This document shows, piece by piece, positions 34,317 through 47,333 of a stretch of DNA of 64,000 bases (within the stretch, counting starts at the first letter, position 1; each line of letters opens with the position of its first letter). Source of the DNA: Cornus controversa (taxonomy: Eukaryota; Streptophyta; Magnoliopsida; Cornales; Cornaceae); contig CM048850.1 of the NCBI GenBank assembly GCA_026545225.1, forward strand, positions 29,193,797 through 29,257,796, written 5' to 3'. A program made the position numbers and the translations under genes. The notes beneath the pieces are model-generated. The model was not told the origin of the DNA. It was given only the letters and a program-made list of their open reading frames with translations, and ran no database searches.

Positions 34317-35486
34317 TACTATAAGAAAATTAGCTTTTAACGACGGGCAAAAAGCTTTCTACAACGGGCATTGTCTTTTGTGGTATCGTTTGTCATAGTT
34401 GACTGATACTTTTCAGCGACGGGCATTGGCTTGTCGTGGAAAGTAATTTCAATGACGGACATAAGCCCCTCGTGGAAAGTTACTTTCCACGACCGAGTAT
34501 AAGCCCCTACTCGAATGTTCATTTTGAGTTGTAGAAACTTTGTTTTCTACGATAGACCTAGCCCGTTACAGAAAACTTAGTTTTCCACGAGGGGCATACC
34601 CCGTCGTAAAACAGATGAGTTTTTTTAAAATAAAAAATAAAAATATGTATGCTTTATTAATTGTCTGCTTTAATAACCAAACATTACTCATTCAACATAG
34701 ATCAAGTCTACATCAACAAAGGAGTACTGCAAATTCGATTAATAACACATTCAATAAAATTCAAGTACCACAAGTACATCATAATGCTTAACAAATAACA
34801 AGGTGAAAACAATATTATCTAATGTCTCTTCAGATTAATATCTAGAAACTATCAACATTCAAATAAAAAAGAACGTACAACTTTAAATGGCATGACCCCT
34901 ACTCGGCAACCTTTAATGTCTTACTTCATTTTCTACCATGGCTCTTAACGGCATGCCTGTTCCTCTTCTTGACACCAGACTTAGTAAACTTAAGGCTTCT
35001 ATTCACAACACTCAACCTTAGAAGGGCTGTATTATTCAAATCTTGCTTGTAATAACCACTTGAAATAAGTGATAAAAAAAAAACACAACGCTTAGAAAAA
35101 AAAAACACCGTATGAACGCATCAAACTTCTTAGACATAGAAAGACAACATACAGTGCAAAATACTTTCAAAGACTAAACCAACACTTCAAATCCCCTTTT
35201 GTTGCCTATATCTACTATTATAAGCAAGCTCAATTTTTTAAGACAGTAGACTCCCTAGAGAGTTGAACAGCAATCCAAAAAATTTGTATATGATATTACA
35301 TAGTCTACTTAAAAAATGTTTATTTATGAGAGAATTAACAATAGGCCGGATTACCCAGGTTTCCAACAAAGTTCATAAAGATTCATGAAATACAATTAAT
35401 GTTGTTATAGAAATATACTTAATTCATGTTCTTACAAAAAATAGTCTCACTTTGAATGACAAATAAGAAAAAGAAAGATAAATGAA
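34317..35486 (+). mobile_element. CACTA-type transposon end with subterminal palindromes
   Basis: TACTATAAGAAAA at 34317 is a worn form of the CACTACAAGAAAA terminus. Up to about 34610 follows a set of inverted and direct copies of a CGACGGGCATAAGCC / CCGTCGTGGAAAGT-type word, the subterminal binding sites of CACTA transposase. A minus-strand frame at 34926-35108 (KSGVKKRNRHAVKSHGRK) may be the last exon of its transposase gene; I do not recognise it with certainty. The opposite terminus was not found. Confidence 0.6.
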
Positions 35487-38225
35487 ATACCCCCTCCCCA
35501 CAAAATTTCGCGCATGAGGTGGCAAGTCTCATACACAAAACCTGAGAGATATATACAACTGGTAGCAACAAGCATAGAATAAAAAAGATAGAAGGAAATA
35601 ATTTTAAAAGCAGAATAGAAAGTCCCTCTTAATTAAAATAAATATTAAATAAATAAGTACGTGTCTAGTAATACAATTTGGAAGTCCCGTAACCCAAGGA
35701 TACCTTAACTAGAAAGAACAAGAGTTTTGAACCCTAAATTAAAAACCAATAATCAAAATCTCAAAAGAGTTCACAGTTTGAACTTGAAGAAGAGAATAAG
35801 TTCCTACTCTGTAACTGATGAGAGGAGATGTCTGCCACAACCCAAACCCAAGACTCTATCCTTGCAGTGGAACCGACCTGGGACCTGAAATATCAACAAG
35901 TGGGTTAAACCCACGAGCAAGCCCTCTCTACTACATCCCAATCAGAGAACCGATATACATACTCTCAGTATGAGGGACACAAGAGAAAAATATAAGTGTA
36001 AACATAGAGGTCATTCCTTATACAGTACATGTTTTCAAAATAAAGTCATCTTTTACAATGTTCCAACAAACCCTTATAATACAAAAATGAACACATTCTT
36101 TAAGTTCAGAACAAAGAAAACATAACAATTCATTTTATTAAATCTAAGCAATCTTGACATGCCACCATTATTATCCTTGGATACCTGAATAGGTATTGGC
36201 AATCCCGACATGCCCCCTGGCAATCCCTACATACCTCTAACTTTAGATACCTTAATAGGTATTGACAATCCTAACATGCCCCTTGACAATCTTTACATGC
36301 CTCCTAAACCAACCTACTACATGAAATAAAAGAAGGTGCATAACGATTTAAATTGCACAAACATATAAATCTAATTTAACGAAAAATTCAATCATCACAA
36401 TAAAAATAACTCATTCACAATTAAACTAAAACCAAGTATATCATGGACAGTTATAATTTCAAAGAAATCACAGTTAAGGAGTAAAATAATGCAACCACCA
36501 CTTATATGAGCAAGCACACAACCAGACCACCAATAAACTTAAATATTTGAGGGAGTTTAAACCTAACTCTAATCTAGGTTTTTGAGCCTATTCTGTTCCT
36601 AAAAACCCTATTTAACTATTCTGAAATTTTAGAAAATTTTTAAAAATATTTTCTAATAAAAGAAAAATAAAACACAGTTTTGAGGCATAATTTTAAAACT
36701 GATTGAACCACGACGGAATTTCATTTCCATATGACATTTAAAACCCAAGTGTATTATGTCCGTAAAAGGTTACCTAAATTTTTTAGAATTTTTTGGAATT
36801 TTTAACATATTTTCCAAATAAAAGAAGATGAAAACCTAATTTTGCGACACTTTTAAAATCAATTTAATCACAAGGGGAGCTCATTTCCACTTGAAATTTA
36901 AAACCCAAGTTTATTTAACCCCCAGAAAGTTGAAATAAAAATTTAGAAATTTTCTAAAATATTTAAGTACTTTTAAAAAATAATTTTTCCGAAATTTCAA
37001 GATCTTCCAAAAATTTCAAAAATATAAAAAAATAGTAAACTAATCTGGAATGGGCCCAAACTAGGCCCAGAGGTGGGCCCTGGTGAGTGGGGCCCATTTG
37101 CGCCTTCCTTAGCGTCGGTTGGAGCTGGCACCACGCACCGGCGCATGCGTGGGGGAAGGCTGCCCAACTTTGTTCCTCCCCCCAGCTTGCGCGCACTGTT
37201 CACGCGCGTAGGCAGTCTCTTTCCGGTCACTTCCCGACCTCCGTTCGACCCAAATTTTAGACCGATCTTACCCTCTCGTCGTAAGCTATCTATTGATACC
37301 AAAATCCCCATAAAAAAGGACCCAAAATGAAAACCCCCAAATCACAACTTCTAGGGTTCTTTAACAAATTTTCAAAATTAAATTTAAATCCTTCTATGAT
37401 CCATTCCCGAATGCTCAAGGGTAAGTTATCCCAACAAGAACAACTCAATGAAATAGAAATTGCTACATTAAACAGCCGTGGATTTAAACTTAACATATCA
37501 ACATATTCATCATATACATATATGCATGTATCTATATGTGTGTAAATAAATATTCAACACCAATCCTCAATTGCCAATTTAATTGCATAGACATCATGAT
37601 CCACAGTGAAAATTTAGATTTATAAAATCAATTTATACCAAAATGAAAGAATAAAAAGAAAAAACAATGTGACAAAAAATTTACACATTGCAGGATTTAG
37701 TCTATGTATACAGATTCAAAGGGGAAGAGAAGAGTCGAACTTGCCTCTTTGATAATTCAAAACTCGTCCACACGATCGCTCTTTCTCTCATTCCTCTCTT
37801 TCATCTACACTCTGAGTTTCTGTGTGTAAAACTAACGGCAGAAACCCTAATCCCCTTTTTTCTTTTCTTTTATTTTTTTCTTCTAAAAAACTAAATAAAC
37901 TCCGAAAATAATAAAAAGCAAAAAATATTATAAACATAAACCCTAGCCCATCAAAATAAGTATACCCCTAGCCCAGCCATTCCAGTCCAACTCAACCCAA
38001 ATTCACCTTTGCCCAATCCAAAATTAAAGGAAAAGAAAATTCAAAGACCCAATCCATGCATAATTAAATAAAAAAATAAAAAAAATAAACTCCCTAACAT
38101 TTAAAGCACTCAAGGAAATTTAAATCAATCAATACACAATCAGCAAAGCAATTCAAATAAATAATAACAAATACATAAAGCATTTAAATTAAAATAAATG
38201 ACGTCAAAAATTATGGGGTATTACA
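35487..38225 (-). mobile_element. LTR of a Tekay-like Ty3/gypsy element (3' LTR)
   Basis: On the minus strand a polypurine run (TTTTTAGGGGGGGAGAA) ends at 38226 and the LTR starts at 38225 with TGTAATACCCC. A related fragment at 60849-61324 shares about 400 bp with the low end (AAATTTC...GCATGAGGTGG). A direct repeat of about 66-bp period at 36181-36302 (ATACCTGAATAGGTATTG) lies inside. Old and incomplete. Confidence 0.7.
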
Positions 38226-39735
38226 TTCTCCCCCCCTAAAAAGAGGAATTCTGTCCTCCGAATTCACCCCATACCTGAGAGAAAAAGCTCTGGATACTTT
38301 ACTTTTATTTCATCATCCATTTCCCAAGTGGATCGAACTAACGGAATGGTCTTTGAATGATGAACCTAGTCCCTACGGTCCAGAATATAATAAGGTTGTT
38401 CCACATATGTTGCATCTGACTGCAACTCAATCTCTCCAACCTCAATATGTTGGTAAATATCCTCATCTTTAAGAAATTTTTGTAGCGTAAAAACATGAAA
38501 GACATTGTGCACCCTGTGCATCGTGTCTAGTAACACCAGTCTATACGCTACTGCTCCAACCCTGTCGGTAATCATAAAAGGACCTACAAAATAAGGTGCC
38601 AACTTCCTTTGTCTCCCAAACTACATCACTCCCTTTATGGGAGAAACCTTAAGTAGAACCTGATCCCCCACCTTGAACTCTAATGAACGAGTTCTTCGAT
38701 TATCATAGCTCTTCTGTCTGCTCTGCACAGTCCGCATACGGTCTCTAATAAGGGCAACTTTTTCTGACGTATCCTTAATGAACTCAGGACCCAAAAATAT
38801 GTTCTCTCTAACTTCCAACCAGCAAACTGGCAATCTACATGGACGTTCGTACAGAGCCTCAAATGGTGTCATACCAATAGTCTTTTGATAACTATTGTTA
38901 TAGGCAAAATCAACTAGCGACAAGTAACTCTCCCAATTACCTTTGAAGTCGAGTACATATGCTCGCAACATATCCTCCAAGATCTAATTAACTCTCTTAG
39001 TTTGACCATCGGTCTGAGGCTGATAGGCCGTACTGAGGTGCAGAGCTATACCCATTGCCTGCTGAAAGCTCTTACCAAAACCCTAAAACAAAATTCAGAT
39101 CCCTATCCAATATAATGGACAAAGGCACACCATGAAGCTTCACTATCTCTGCAATGTAAAGCTTCGCGTATTGCTCTGAGGTGTAACTCGAGCGTACGAG
39201 TAAGAAATGTGCTGATTTAGTTAGCTTGTCCACAATCACCCAAATAGTATAATGGTTTCGCTATGAGGTGGAAAGTCCCACAATGAAATCCATAGAGATG
39301 CTCTCCCACTTCCACTCCGATATAGGCAGTGGTTGCAAAGACCCCGACGGTCTCCGGTGATCAATCTTGATCATCTGACAAGTGCTGCACTTAGAGTCAA
39401 ATATGGCAATGTCCCTCTTCATACCTGCCCACCAAAATTGTCATTTCATGTATTGGCACATCTTATCCCCTCCCGGGTGTACCGAAAACTGAGAATTATG
39501 GGCCTCACTTATCACTACCCTCCTCAAGTCTTCATTGTGAGGAACTACTAACTGCCCCTTGTACCTCAATCCTCCATCTCTACACTGTATAAAATGTTAA
39601 CTCCCCAGATTTCAACTCGGCCACCTTCTCCACGCACTGCGGGTCAGTATGCTGATCTGTAACTACATTTCGTATGATAACAGGTGTAACCACCACACAT
39701 ACTACAAAGGCATCGACTAACAGTACAATAAAATC
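38226..39735 (-). pseudogene. Tekay integrase and chromodomain-side remains
   Basis: Minus-strand text includes an integrase zinc-binding-like part and DFIVGL core text (39200-39480), then the frame at 38621-38980 (LSLVDFAYNNSYQKTIGMTPFEALYERPCRLP) and the frame at 38366-38602 (MAPYFVGPFMITDRVGAVAYRLVL; HRVHNVFHVFTLQKFL), typical of the chromovirus integrase C-terminus. Broken in several places. Confidence 0.8.
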
Positions 39736-42460
39736 AGTCTTTTATTGCAGACTTTTTAGGACGGGCCCTCATAACCCCTTACAAAAAGTACTTTTCAGGA
39801 CGGGCCTGCATGGCCCGTTGTAGAAATATATTTACAGAACGGGCTTTTACTAGCCGTTAGTTAGAGCGTCTTGTATAGTTAGATTATTAAAGACGCTCCG
39901 CAACTAATATAATTAGACAATTAGTTTATAGGCGTTTGTGCACCGTCTTTAATAATCAACTTTTTTACACAAAATTTTAGCGGCTATATGAAAATTTCAT
40001 TCCCATTTTATCTCTCTTTCTCTCTTATTATTGAACCTTAACCATTTCTCAGTTTTACCCCCTATCTTTCTCTCTCCCTTTTTTCTGTTCGAATCCCACC
40101 AACCCTAACCCTAGCGCTTCCCTCTCACTTAATTCCCCTGGCAGATCTTGACGGTTGCAGCATCACCATCAATGAGGGGATGAACGGTCACCATCAACAA
40201 AGCCCAGTAAGGTGGAAGCAGTGGCGGTGGTGGATTCTGTAACAACGGTAGAGGAGGATATCGTGATGGCGGCGGCAGTGTTTATGACATTCAAATATAA
40301 GCAGTCAATCAGGGACGGTCAGTATGAACACTTTCACAAAACCGGCAGATCTCGACGGTCGGTATGAACACTTTCGTGTTTGTCTTCTATAGACAGGCTG
40401 CTGTAAATTAGGGCTGTAAGTTGCTAATAGATCCTAGATTTGATTACAGATTATAATAGAGAATGTTAAGTATTGCAATGTTATTCCATCAGATCATTTG
40501 ACACAATGTTCTAGATTCTAATATACTCGGCGTATCAATAATTCGCTGTTAAGGAGGTTGATTGATGTTAAAGAACGATTTTCTCTTTGGATTGTCGAAG
40601 ATTATTTTTCTTATTACTTCAACTAAATTTTTGCAGTTGAAAGTTTGAAACAACATTGTTGATGAATGAAGAAACAGTTCCACCTAGTAATTCACGTATG
40701 TTATTTTGCAACTTAATGATGATAGAAATTTGTTTGCTTAATGAATTGGTTGTGCCTATGATTGCTTTTATTTGATATTTGCTACTGGAATATTGCTACT
40801 CTAATTACTTAGAAACTCTGCTGTTTAAAAGTCTTTTCAAAGGCTATACGTGATTAATGAAAAGTATTGGTGATTTTTTTATCTTTTGTTTAAAGTGTAA
40901 ATGATACATATTGGGTGATGTTATTTGCTAAAAGCTTGGAAAAGGTTGTGACCTCATACTTTTACGTAAATATGAAGTTCACAATGATTTGCATCTATCA
41001 GGGATGAATGATCAAAGAATTTGATTCAAAAAGGAATAGTGAAATTTTGTGAAGCATTGGTAGAAGTATTACTTGATTGATGATCTGCCTGTAAATGAGA
41101 GAACCATAACTAGTCTTTCTTGAGACTTATGTTGTGTTTGGGAGCACTAAATCGGTGTCTTGAAATTGGAATTAGAGGAAATTCAGTTTAAACTAAATTT
41201 CCTCCAATTCCAAATCGAAGGCGCTGATTCGGTGCTCTCAAATATTGAATTAAATTATTTAAAAATTGTGATTGGCATGTCTTCCTTTGATACTGTTATT
41301 GTATTTTTAGTCAAGTGCATAACTTTTTTTGTTATATAATTTATTTCCCTCGATGAGATTCACTACTTTTGTTAAATCGTCTCTATTGATACTGGTGTAA
41401 CAATATTCACTCACTCAAATGTTTTTATTATCCCATTGTTTGTTTTGAATAATTGTGTGTTTTATAGAGTCTTTGAGGTATAAAATTTATAGTTCTGAAG
41501 ATGAGCCAAAAAAGATTCTTGCATCAGCCAGTGCCCGAGATGACAAGCCGTTCAATTTTTTTACATGTTTTATTTGGTAAGTTGTATGATTATTGTTGAA
41601 GATGAATTCAAGATAGAAGCATGTATTAGACTCTAATTAATCAAGTGATTTGATGGTGAACTTGGTATGTTTTGTGGAACAAATTCTGTCGAAAAATTAA
41701 TTGATGCAATATATAAATTACATTTAAACAAAGAAATCTAGTGATCTTATAAATGAAGGAGTGAGTTTTATTTGCACAGAAGACAGTTCTCATCCAGTTT
41801 GGGCAAAGGAACAAATAGTTAATCTTCATTGCAGCTAGTTAGCTTAGGGAATTGATGAAAATTTGTTAAATAGGATTAATTATAAACTTCGTGTGTGAGT
41901 TATAGTTTGTCAATTTCAAAGCATTATTTTTTTATGATAATTAATTCCAGAGCATTATTTCTATAATGAAATGCTTTTTATTTTTCCTTTTTTAGATTTC
42001 TTTTCTTTATTATAAATAGATAAAATTCTATTGTAGACAAATAAAAACATTCGTTGAAATAGAAGAGAACTTAATATTTGAGAAGATAGAACTTAGATGT
42101 TTTTTTTTTCTTTCTTTCTATTTATTTTGAATTAAAATTTGAGAGAAATGATGAGGCTACTGTATGTGTGTTACACATTTGTAGGCAAAGGTCTAAAAAG
42201 AACAATAATAAAAAACTTAACAAAAAATGTGTAAAGGAAAATAAAGTTGGAGCTCTAAAGATAAATGATTCTTAGAAAAATATCTTTAACTCGTTGTTGG
42301 CCAACATGTTTAATTATGTTAAGTCATGATTTTTTACTAAGAAATATAAATTAGGTGGAAAAGTGACTGAATTTTCTTATCATCTGAAGTGCATTTAACA
42401 ACGCTAGTGAGTGGAATATGGTTTTTTTCCCCCTGGAATAGTTGATAAATATTGAAATTT
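39736..42460 (+). mobile_element. DNA-transposon fragment with palindromic subterminal words, otherwise unrecognised
   Basis: From 39745 to 39970 it holds repeats of a GGACGGGC...GCCCGTTGTAGAAA type and a perfect 13-bp inverted pair (ATTATTAAAGACG near 39882-39894, CGTCTTTAATAAT near 39945-39957). A CT-rich leader-like stretch (40000-40140) follows, then an AT-rich region with small exon-like pieces, for example one ending AATTCACGTATGTT near 40700 and a codon-rich piece at 41466-41580. This resembles the 5' part of a CACTA-like element with introns, but I see no transposase domain and no terminus. Confidence 0.4.
41134..41247. mobile_element. Hairpin MITE (about 110 bp)
   Basis: The sequence folds on itself almost end to end. 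TGTTTGGGAGCACTAAATC pairs with GATTCGGTGCTCTCAAATA, and GAAATTGGAATTAGAGGAAATT pairs with AATTTCCTCCAATTCC-type text around an AGTTTAAACT centre. It has no coding capacity. The size and full-length foldback suit a non-autonomous DNA element. The target duplication is not certain. Confidence 0.65.
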
Positions 42461-43804
42461 GAAATTCTATAATTCAAATCAATAGTCCCCATGTATAATT
42501 CACAACAACATATCTCAAAATAACCAATTCTAGCTCCCTCGTGTAAAGTGAACTAGCAGTCATCTCATGTAGCATAACCCAGCTCTAAATATATTAAGGC
42601 ACATATCCCTTCAACTCACTTGCTCCCCTTATTGAAATCATACTTCCAAACATGAATACATGACTTTTTCAATTTTTTTTTAATTCCCTTTTTTTTTTCA
42701 TTGCTTTATTGGTTGTGCAATGTCTTGATCTATTAAGCTTTCTGAAAGATCCATGTAGCAAGCTTTCAGTCAGTGACTCCCAAACCAGATGGCTTTAGGG
42801 CACTAGGCTTAAAGATACCCCGAATAACCTAATTACTCGAATCAGTCAGGCTACAAATCAAGACAACCAATGCTCATCTTTTCTCACCCTTTCACTTTTG
42901 ACGCGAACACTCCGTGCTTCCTGAGGCATAGAGGCCCGGTTACTCATGCAAAAGATCAAATTGATTTGCTTATTCATCACTTTTTTTTTCTTTTTCATTG
43001 AAGTCAAGTAAAACACATTATCGGTACTCATTCTCAAGAGATACTAATTAATATCAAGCATATGTAACTCAATAACTCAAAGCCAAAGTTTATACCTCAC
43101 AAAATTATGCTAGTGTGTCTGTGCATGTAAGGGAACTAAAATCAATCACTCCAAAACATATTATTGCAAACCATGATTAAAACCACATAATTTAAACCAT
43201 AGTTTTCAAAAATTTAAAACATACTCAAAAATTGCAAGTTAAGCACCTACATAAGGTATTAATCCTTTGAATAATGTCAAAACATTCTATCTAAAAACAA
43301 AACAAAACAAAATAAAAAACAAACTAAGAAAATAAAATAAACTAAAATCCTAATACAAGAAGAATTTCACAAATTTTTCCCCCATATTGCAATAAAGCAC
43401 ACAAATAGGCATCGCCTCACCCCCAAACTTAAACTGTACATTGTCCCCAATGTACTATCAATCAAAGCAAAGAGAAGAGTAAGAACGATGTTACCAGAAA
43501 TTTGGAGTAGTGGAAAGAAAATAGAGCACACCACAAGCATGAAGGCAATGAAAGCACACCCCCAAACTTGGATGTTTCAACCTGTCAAAACAAACCACTA
43601 TACCCCAAAGATCAAGTGAAATAGTATGGGTGAAAATAAACATGAAAGAGAAAAATCCTAAAAAAAATAAAAAAAATAAAATAAAATATTTTTTTCATTT
43701 TTCAAATTTTTTTTTTCAAAGTAAAATAAAAATCTAACTACAAAAAGAAAAATAAAAATAAAAACCAAAAATAAAATAAAATACAAAAGATGGTTACCTT
43801 CCTG

Positions 43805-45028
43805 TCAAGGGTGTGGTGGTGACTGAGCATTCGGATCCAAGTTTGCTTGGCGCATCAGTGTACGCAGTATCCTCCTCATCTCTAGTTGGTCTTGGCGAGT
43901 GTCACGAAAGTGATCCGCCATCTCTGTCCTCATTGCTCCAAACTGTGTGGATACCTCTGTCTGTAGGGTGCCAAACTGGGTTGTCAACTCAGCAATCTGC
44001 CCCTCTAAATACTGATAATCATGGTCACCAGCCTGTGAATGCACCTCTTCTTCCTCTGCTTCCATCTCCTCAGGATCTTCCACCGGTGGTGGTATATCTA
44101 TATGTTCTCCTCCCTGGGCCAACTGAGATACTTCACCAGGTGCCGCTATGACTCTCTGGTGCATATGAGATCGGCTCAAATTCCAGTCATGTGTGCCATA
44201 ATGAAGATCACGTGAAAAGGCAAGCTTGTCCTCATGGACTGCATACCCCTGTGCCACAAGCAACTGATGAATAATAGTAGGGAATGAAAACTCCCAGTCA
44301 CTTGCACTGTCTGGTGCCTTGGCCACAACCTTGGAATAGAACTTCTTCATCTGGCCCCAGACAATCTGTGGGAATGACAGCCAATGCCCAAAATGTATAG
44401 CATATAAGGCTTTGAGGAACTCTTGACGTCTCTCGGTTTTATGTCCAATTGGACATACATTCTTGAGTAGAACAGCGTCAAGGAACAATAAATGATTTGG
44501 CATTGAAGACTTGGAAGCTGCATTCCTTTTCGGCCCGGAAAATTGATTAGCACACAAACGTGCAACCAAATTACCCACTGACAAATCATCGGGTAGAGGA
44601 GTATAGATATGAGATAAATCATCTGGGCATTCATGAGGACAACCCATGGCAATGGCAATGGATGACATGTCCACCCGCACTATTGTTTCATCTACTGAAG
44701 AAATAAGCACATCCCGCTCATCAGGTGTCAGCATTAAGTTCTGATAAAATACCTTGACAAGCCTCGGGTAGATAGTAGAAGAGAGTGGAATAAAAATGGA
44801 TGCCGAACGACGACGACGGATGTCAGAAATCCCCCATCGTGTCTCGAGAAACATACCATAGAGTTCGGCTATGTCAAACGTAGTTTCAAAGTTCAAAGCC
44901 CTTGGATGCCATCTCTCTTGAATACCTTCTCGGCGAGATTGTGAAGAACCGGTAGTTGGATCATGCCTCGCTCGGCGTGGATTACGTGAACTTGAAGCAC
45001 CTTGGTGACTTGCTCTCTTAGGTGCCAT
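43805..45028 (-). pseudogene. Athila env-like / ORF1-type frame, 407 residues
   Basis: The start MAPKRASHQGASSSRNPRRA is followed by a basic leader (1-35), a globular part (50-290, including FETTFDIAELYGMFLETRWG, SSTIYPRLVKVFYQNLM, FSGPKRNAASKSSMP) and an acidic segment (ppveDPEEMEAEEEEV, about 320-335) leading into an alternating coiled-coil-like stretch near the end. No signal peptide or membrane span is obvious, so it does not look like an envelope protein by simple inspection. It is the longer of the two homologous regions here. Confidence 0.75.
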
Positions 45029-45477
45029 AGAAGTATAAAAAGTGTGGTTAAGGAATTAAATCGAACACTTGGTGTGCACAATTAAATTGAAACCTTCAAC
45101 CTCATCTTTTCGGCAATTTTTCCACCCAAATTGAACAAGTAATTGCACCAAATTGATCCCCCAAACTTGGTCTTCAAAAGTCCTCAAAAAGAATTTCACA
45201 ATTTCACCAAAGAAAAACTTCACTTACTTTGATGTTGAACTTGAAAAAGTGAGAGCTTCCTTTGAGAACTAGTGATTTTTGATCCAATTTGATGTTGAAG
45301 TTGATGATGATCAATGTTGAATTCTTGTTAATACTCACCAATTGAAGAAAATAATCTTCCGGTTGAAGTAGGACTTGAATTGGAGTTCAAAGAGGTCAAG
45401 GATGCAAGTGGTAGCAACCAAATAGGATAAGGAGGCTTTATATAGAAGGGAGTCTCGGCCAGCCCACCCATGGGCTT

Positions 45478-45591
45478 GGGCGATCGATCCCCCCTAGGGT
45501 GGGCGATCGATCGCCCACCTGCTGGTGGGGATCTTCAAGAATTAACATGGGGCGATCGATCCCCCTCAATTGGGGCGATCGATCCCCCTCC
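45478..45591. repeat. Palindromic-word cassette 2, sister copy
   Basis: It has the same four GGCGATCGATC words in two pairs as 23773-23885, at the equivalent place of the second Athila copy. The words are unchanged at their cores while the text between them differs (AATTAACATGG against AAAATATAATGG). Confidence 0.85.
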
Positions 45592-45914
45592 TGGATGCCT
45601 GTTGGACCCTCCATCGCCCAAGTTCGACTGAGACTTGATATTTTTGAGTCTCCATTGCCCAAGGTCGACCGAGAGCACGATTTTTCACCCGTCTTGAGTC
45701 CAAATACCTCGGTACACCTCTTGGCATCCTCCAGAAGCAACTTATATATCAAAAACTCAAAGAAAAAACATTAAAACGCAACTAGAATTGAAAGAAAACT
45801 TAAGAAACTAAAACTAAAAATTAAAATCAAAGAAACTAAAGAAATTAAAGGATAGAAATACATACAAAACCTACAATTTAACGTCCGTTGGAGACGATCA
45901 CCTCTCTGAAGGGA

Positions 45915-47160
45915 TTAAGTTGGATAGACGGGATCCGTCAAGTCGACGGACTCTACGTCTCTTCTTGGCACACATCCTTCCACACAATGCTTCAACCTTT
46001 GCCCATTAACGTTCATTAAAGTATTATCTCGAAGGCTTCGAATTTCCACAGCACCATAAGGAAAAACCGAAATCACTTGGAATGGTCCATCCCACCTTGA
46101 ACGCAATTTTCCGGGAAACAACCGAAGCTTTGAATTGAAGAGCCATACCTTATCACCTGGAGAGAAGGACTTCCGTGAGATATGTCGATCATGAAATGCC
46201 TTCGTCCTCTCTTTGTAAATTCGTGAACTTTCATAAGCATCACGTCTAAACTCTTCTAATTCATTCAATTGCAACTTCCTCTCTTCCCCAGCTCTTTTTG
46301 CATCGAAATTGAATTTTCGAATTGCCCAGAGTGCCTTGTGCTCAATCTCTACTGGAAGATGACATGCTATCCCATACACCAACCGATATGGTGACATACC
46401 GATAGGAGTCCTGTAAGCAGTTCGATACGCCCATAATGCTTCACTCAGTCGCAACGACCAATCTCTTCTATCCGGTCTCACTGTCTTTTCGAGAACATGC
46501 TTAATTTCTCGATTGGACAGCTCTACTTGCCCACTTGTCTGAGGATGATAAGGTGTTGCCACCTTATGTGTCACTGAATATTTAGCAAGCAAACCTTTCA
46601 AGAATTTATTGCAAAAGTGAGAACCACCATCACTGATCAAGGCTCGAGGAATTTTGAATCGACTAAGAATGTTCTCATGCATGAACTTGATTACCACCTT
46701 GTGATCATTGGTTCGAGTTGCAATGGCCTCCACCCATTTGGAAACGTAATCCACACTAACCAGAATATATTCGTAGCCAAAAGAGGGTGGAAAGGGTCCC
46801 ATAAAATCAATTTCCCAAACATCAAAAATTTCAACCACCAGAATGGGGCTCATTGGCATCATATCACGCCTCGACATTGAACCCAATCTTTGACAACGAT
46901 CACAAGTCTTACAGAAAACATATGTATCATGAAATAGAGAAGGCCAAAAGAATCCACATTGAAGTACCTTTGCTGCTGTCTTCCTTGTACTGAAGTGGCC
47001 TCCATATGCCAATGAGTGGCAGAACTTGAGAATATCTTTAAACTCATGGTCTGGGACACATCGCCGAATAATTTGATCTGGACAATATTTAAATAACTCT
47101 GGATCCTCCCAAAAGTAATGATGAACTTTAGAGAAGAATCTATCACGTTTTCACTTGGTC
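45915..47160 (-). pseudogene. Athila integrase remains
   Basis: It carries the zinc-binding half ([31 protein letters not shown]), the catalytic core ([51 protein letters not shown]) and the C-terminal [16 protein letters not shown] barrel region. It once joined element DNA to the host chromosome. It lies directly before the spacer and env-like frame. Confidence 0.85.
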
Positions 47161-47333
47161 CAATCTCTTGGCACTTTTCCCGTAGCTAAATAATTCACAA
47201 TATCTGCATACCATGGTGTAGAGTTGTCAGATACTCCAAACAATTGCTCCCTCTAAAGTGTTTTGGAAAGTGTAGTGCATATAGAATTTACTGCAATGGT
47301 AGAAAATTGATCCTCAAACACCTTCTTTTCCTT

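Noticed and set aside
36963-37330. Overlapping 77-104-residue frames
   Set aside because: They lie in a GC-rich part of the Tekay LTR; frames occur on both strands without homology.
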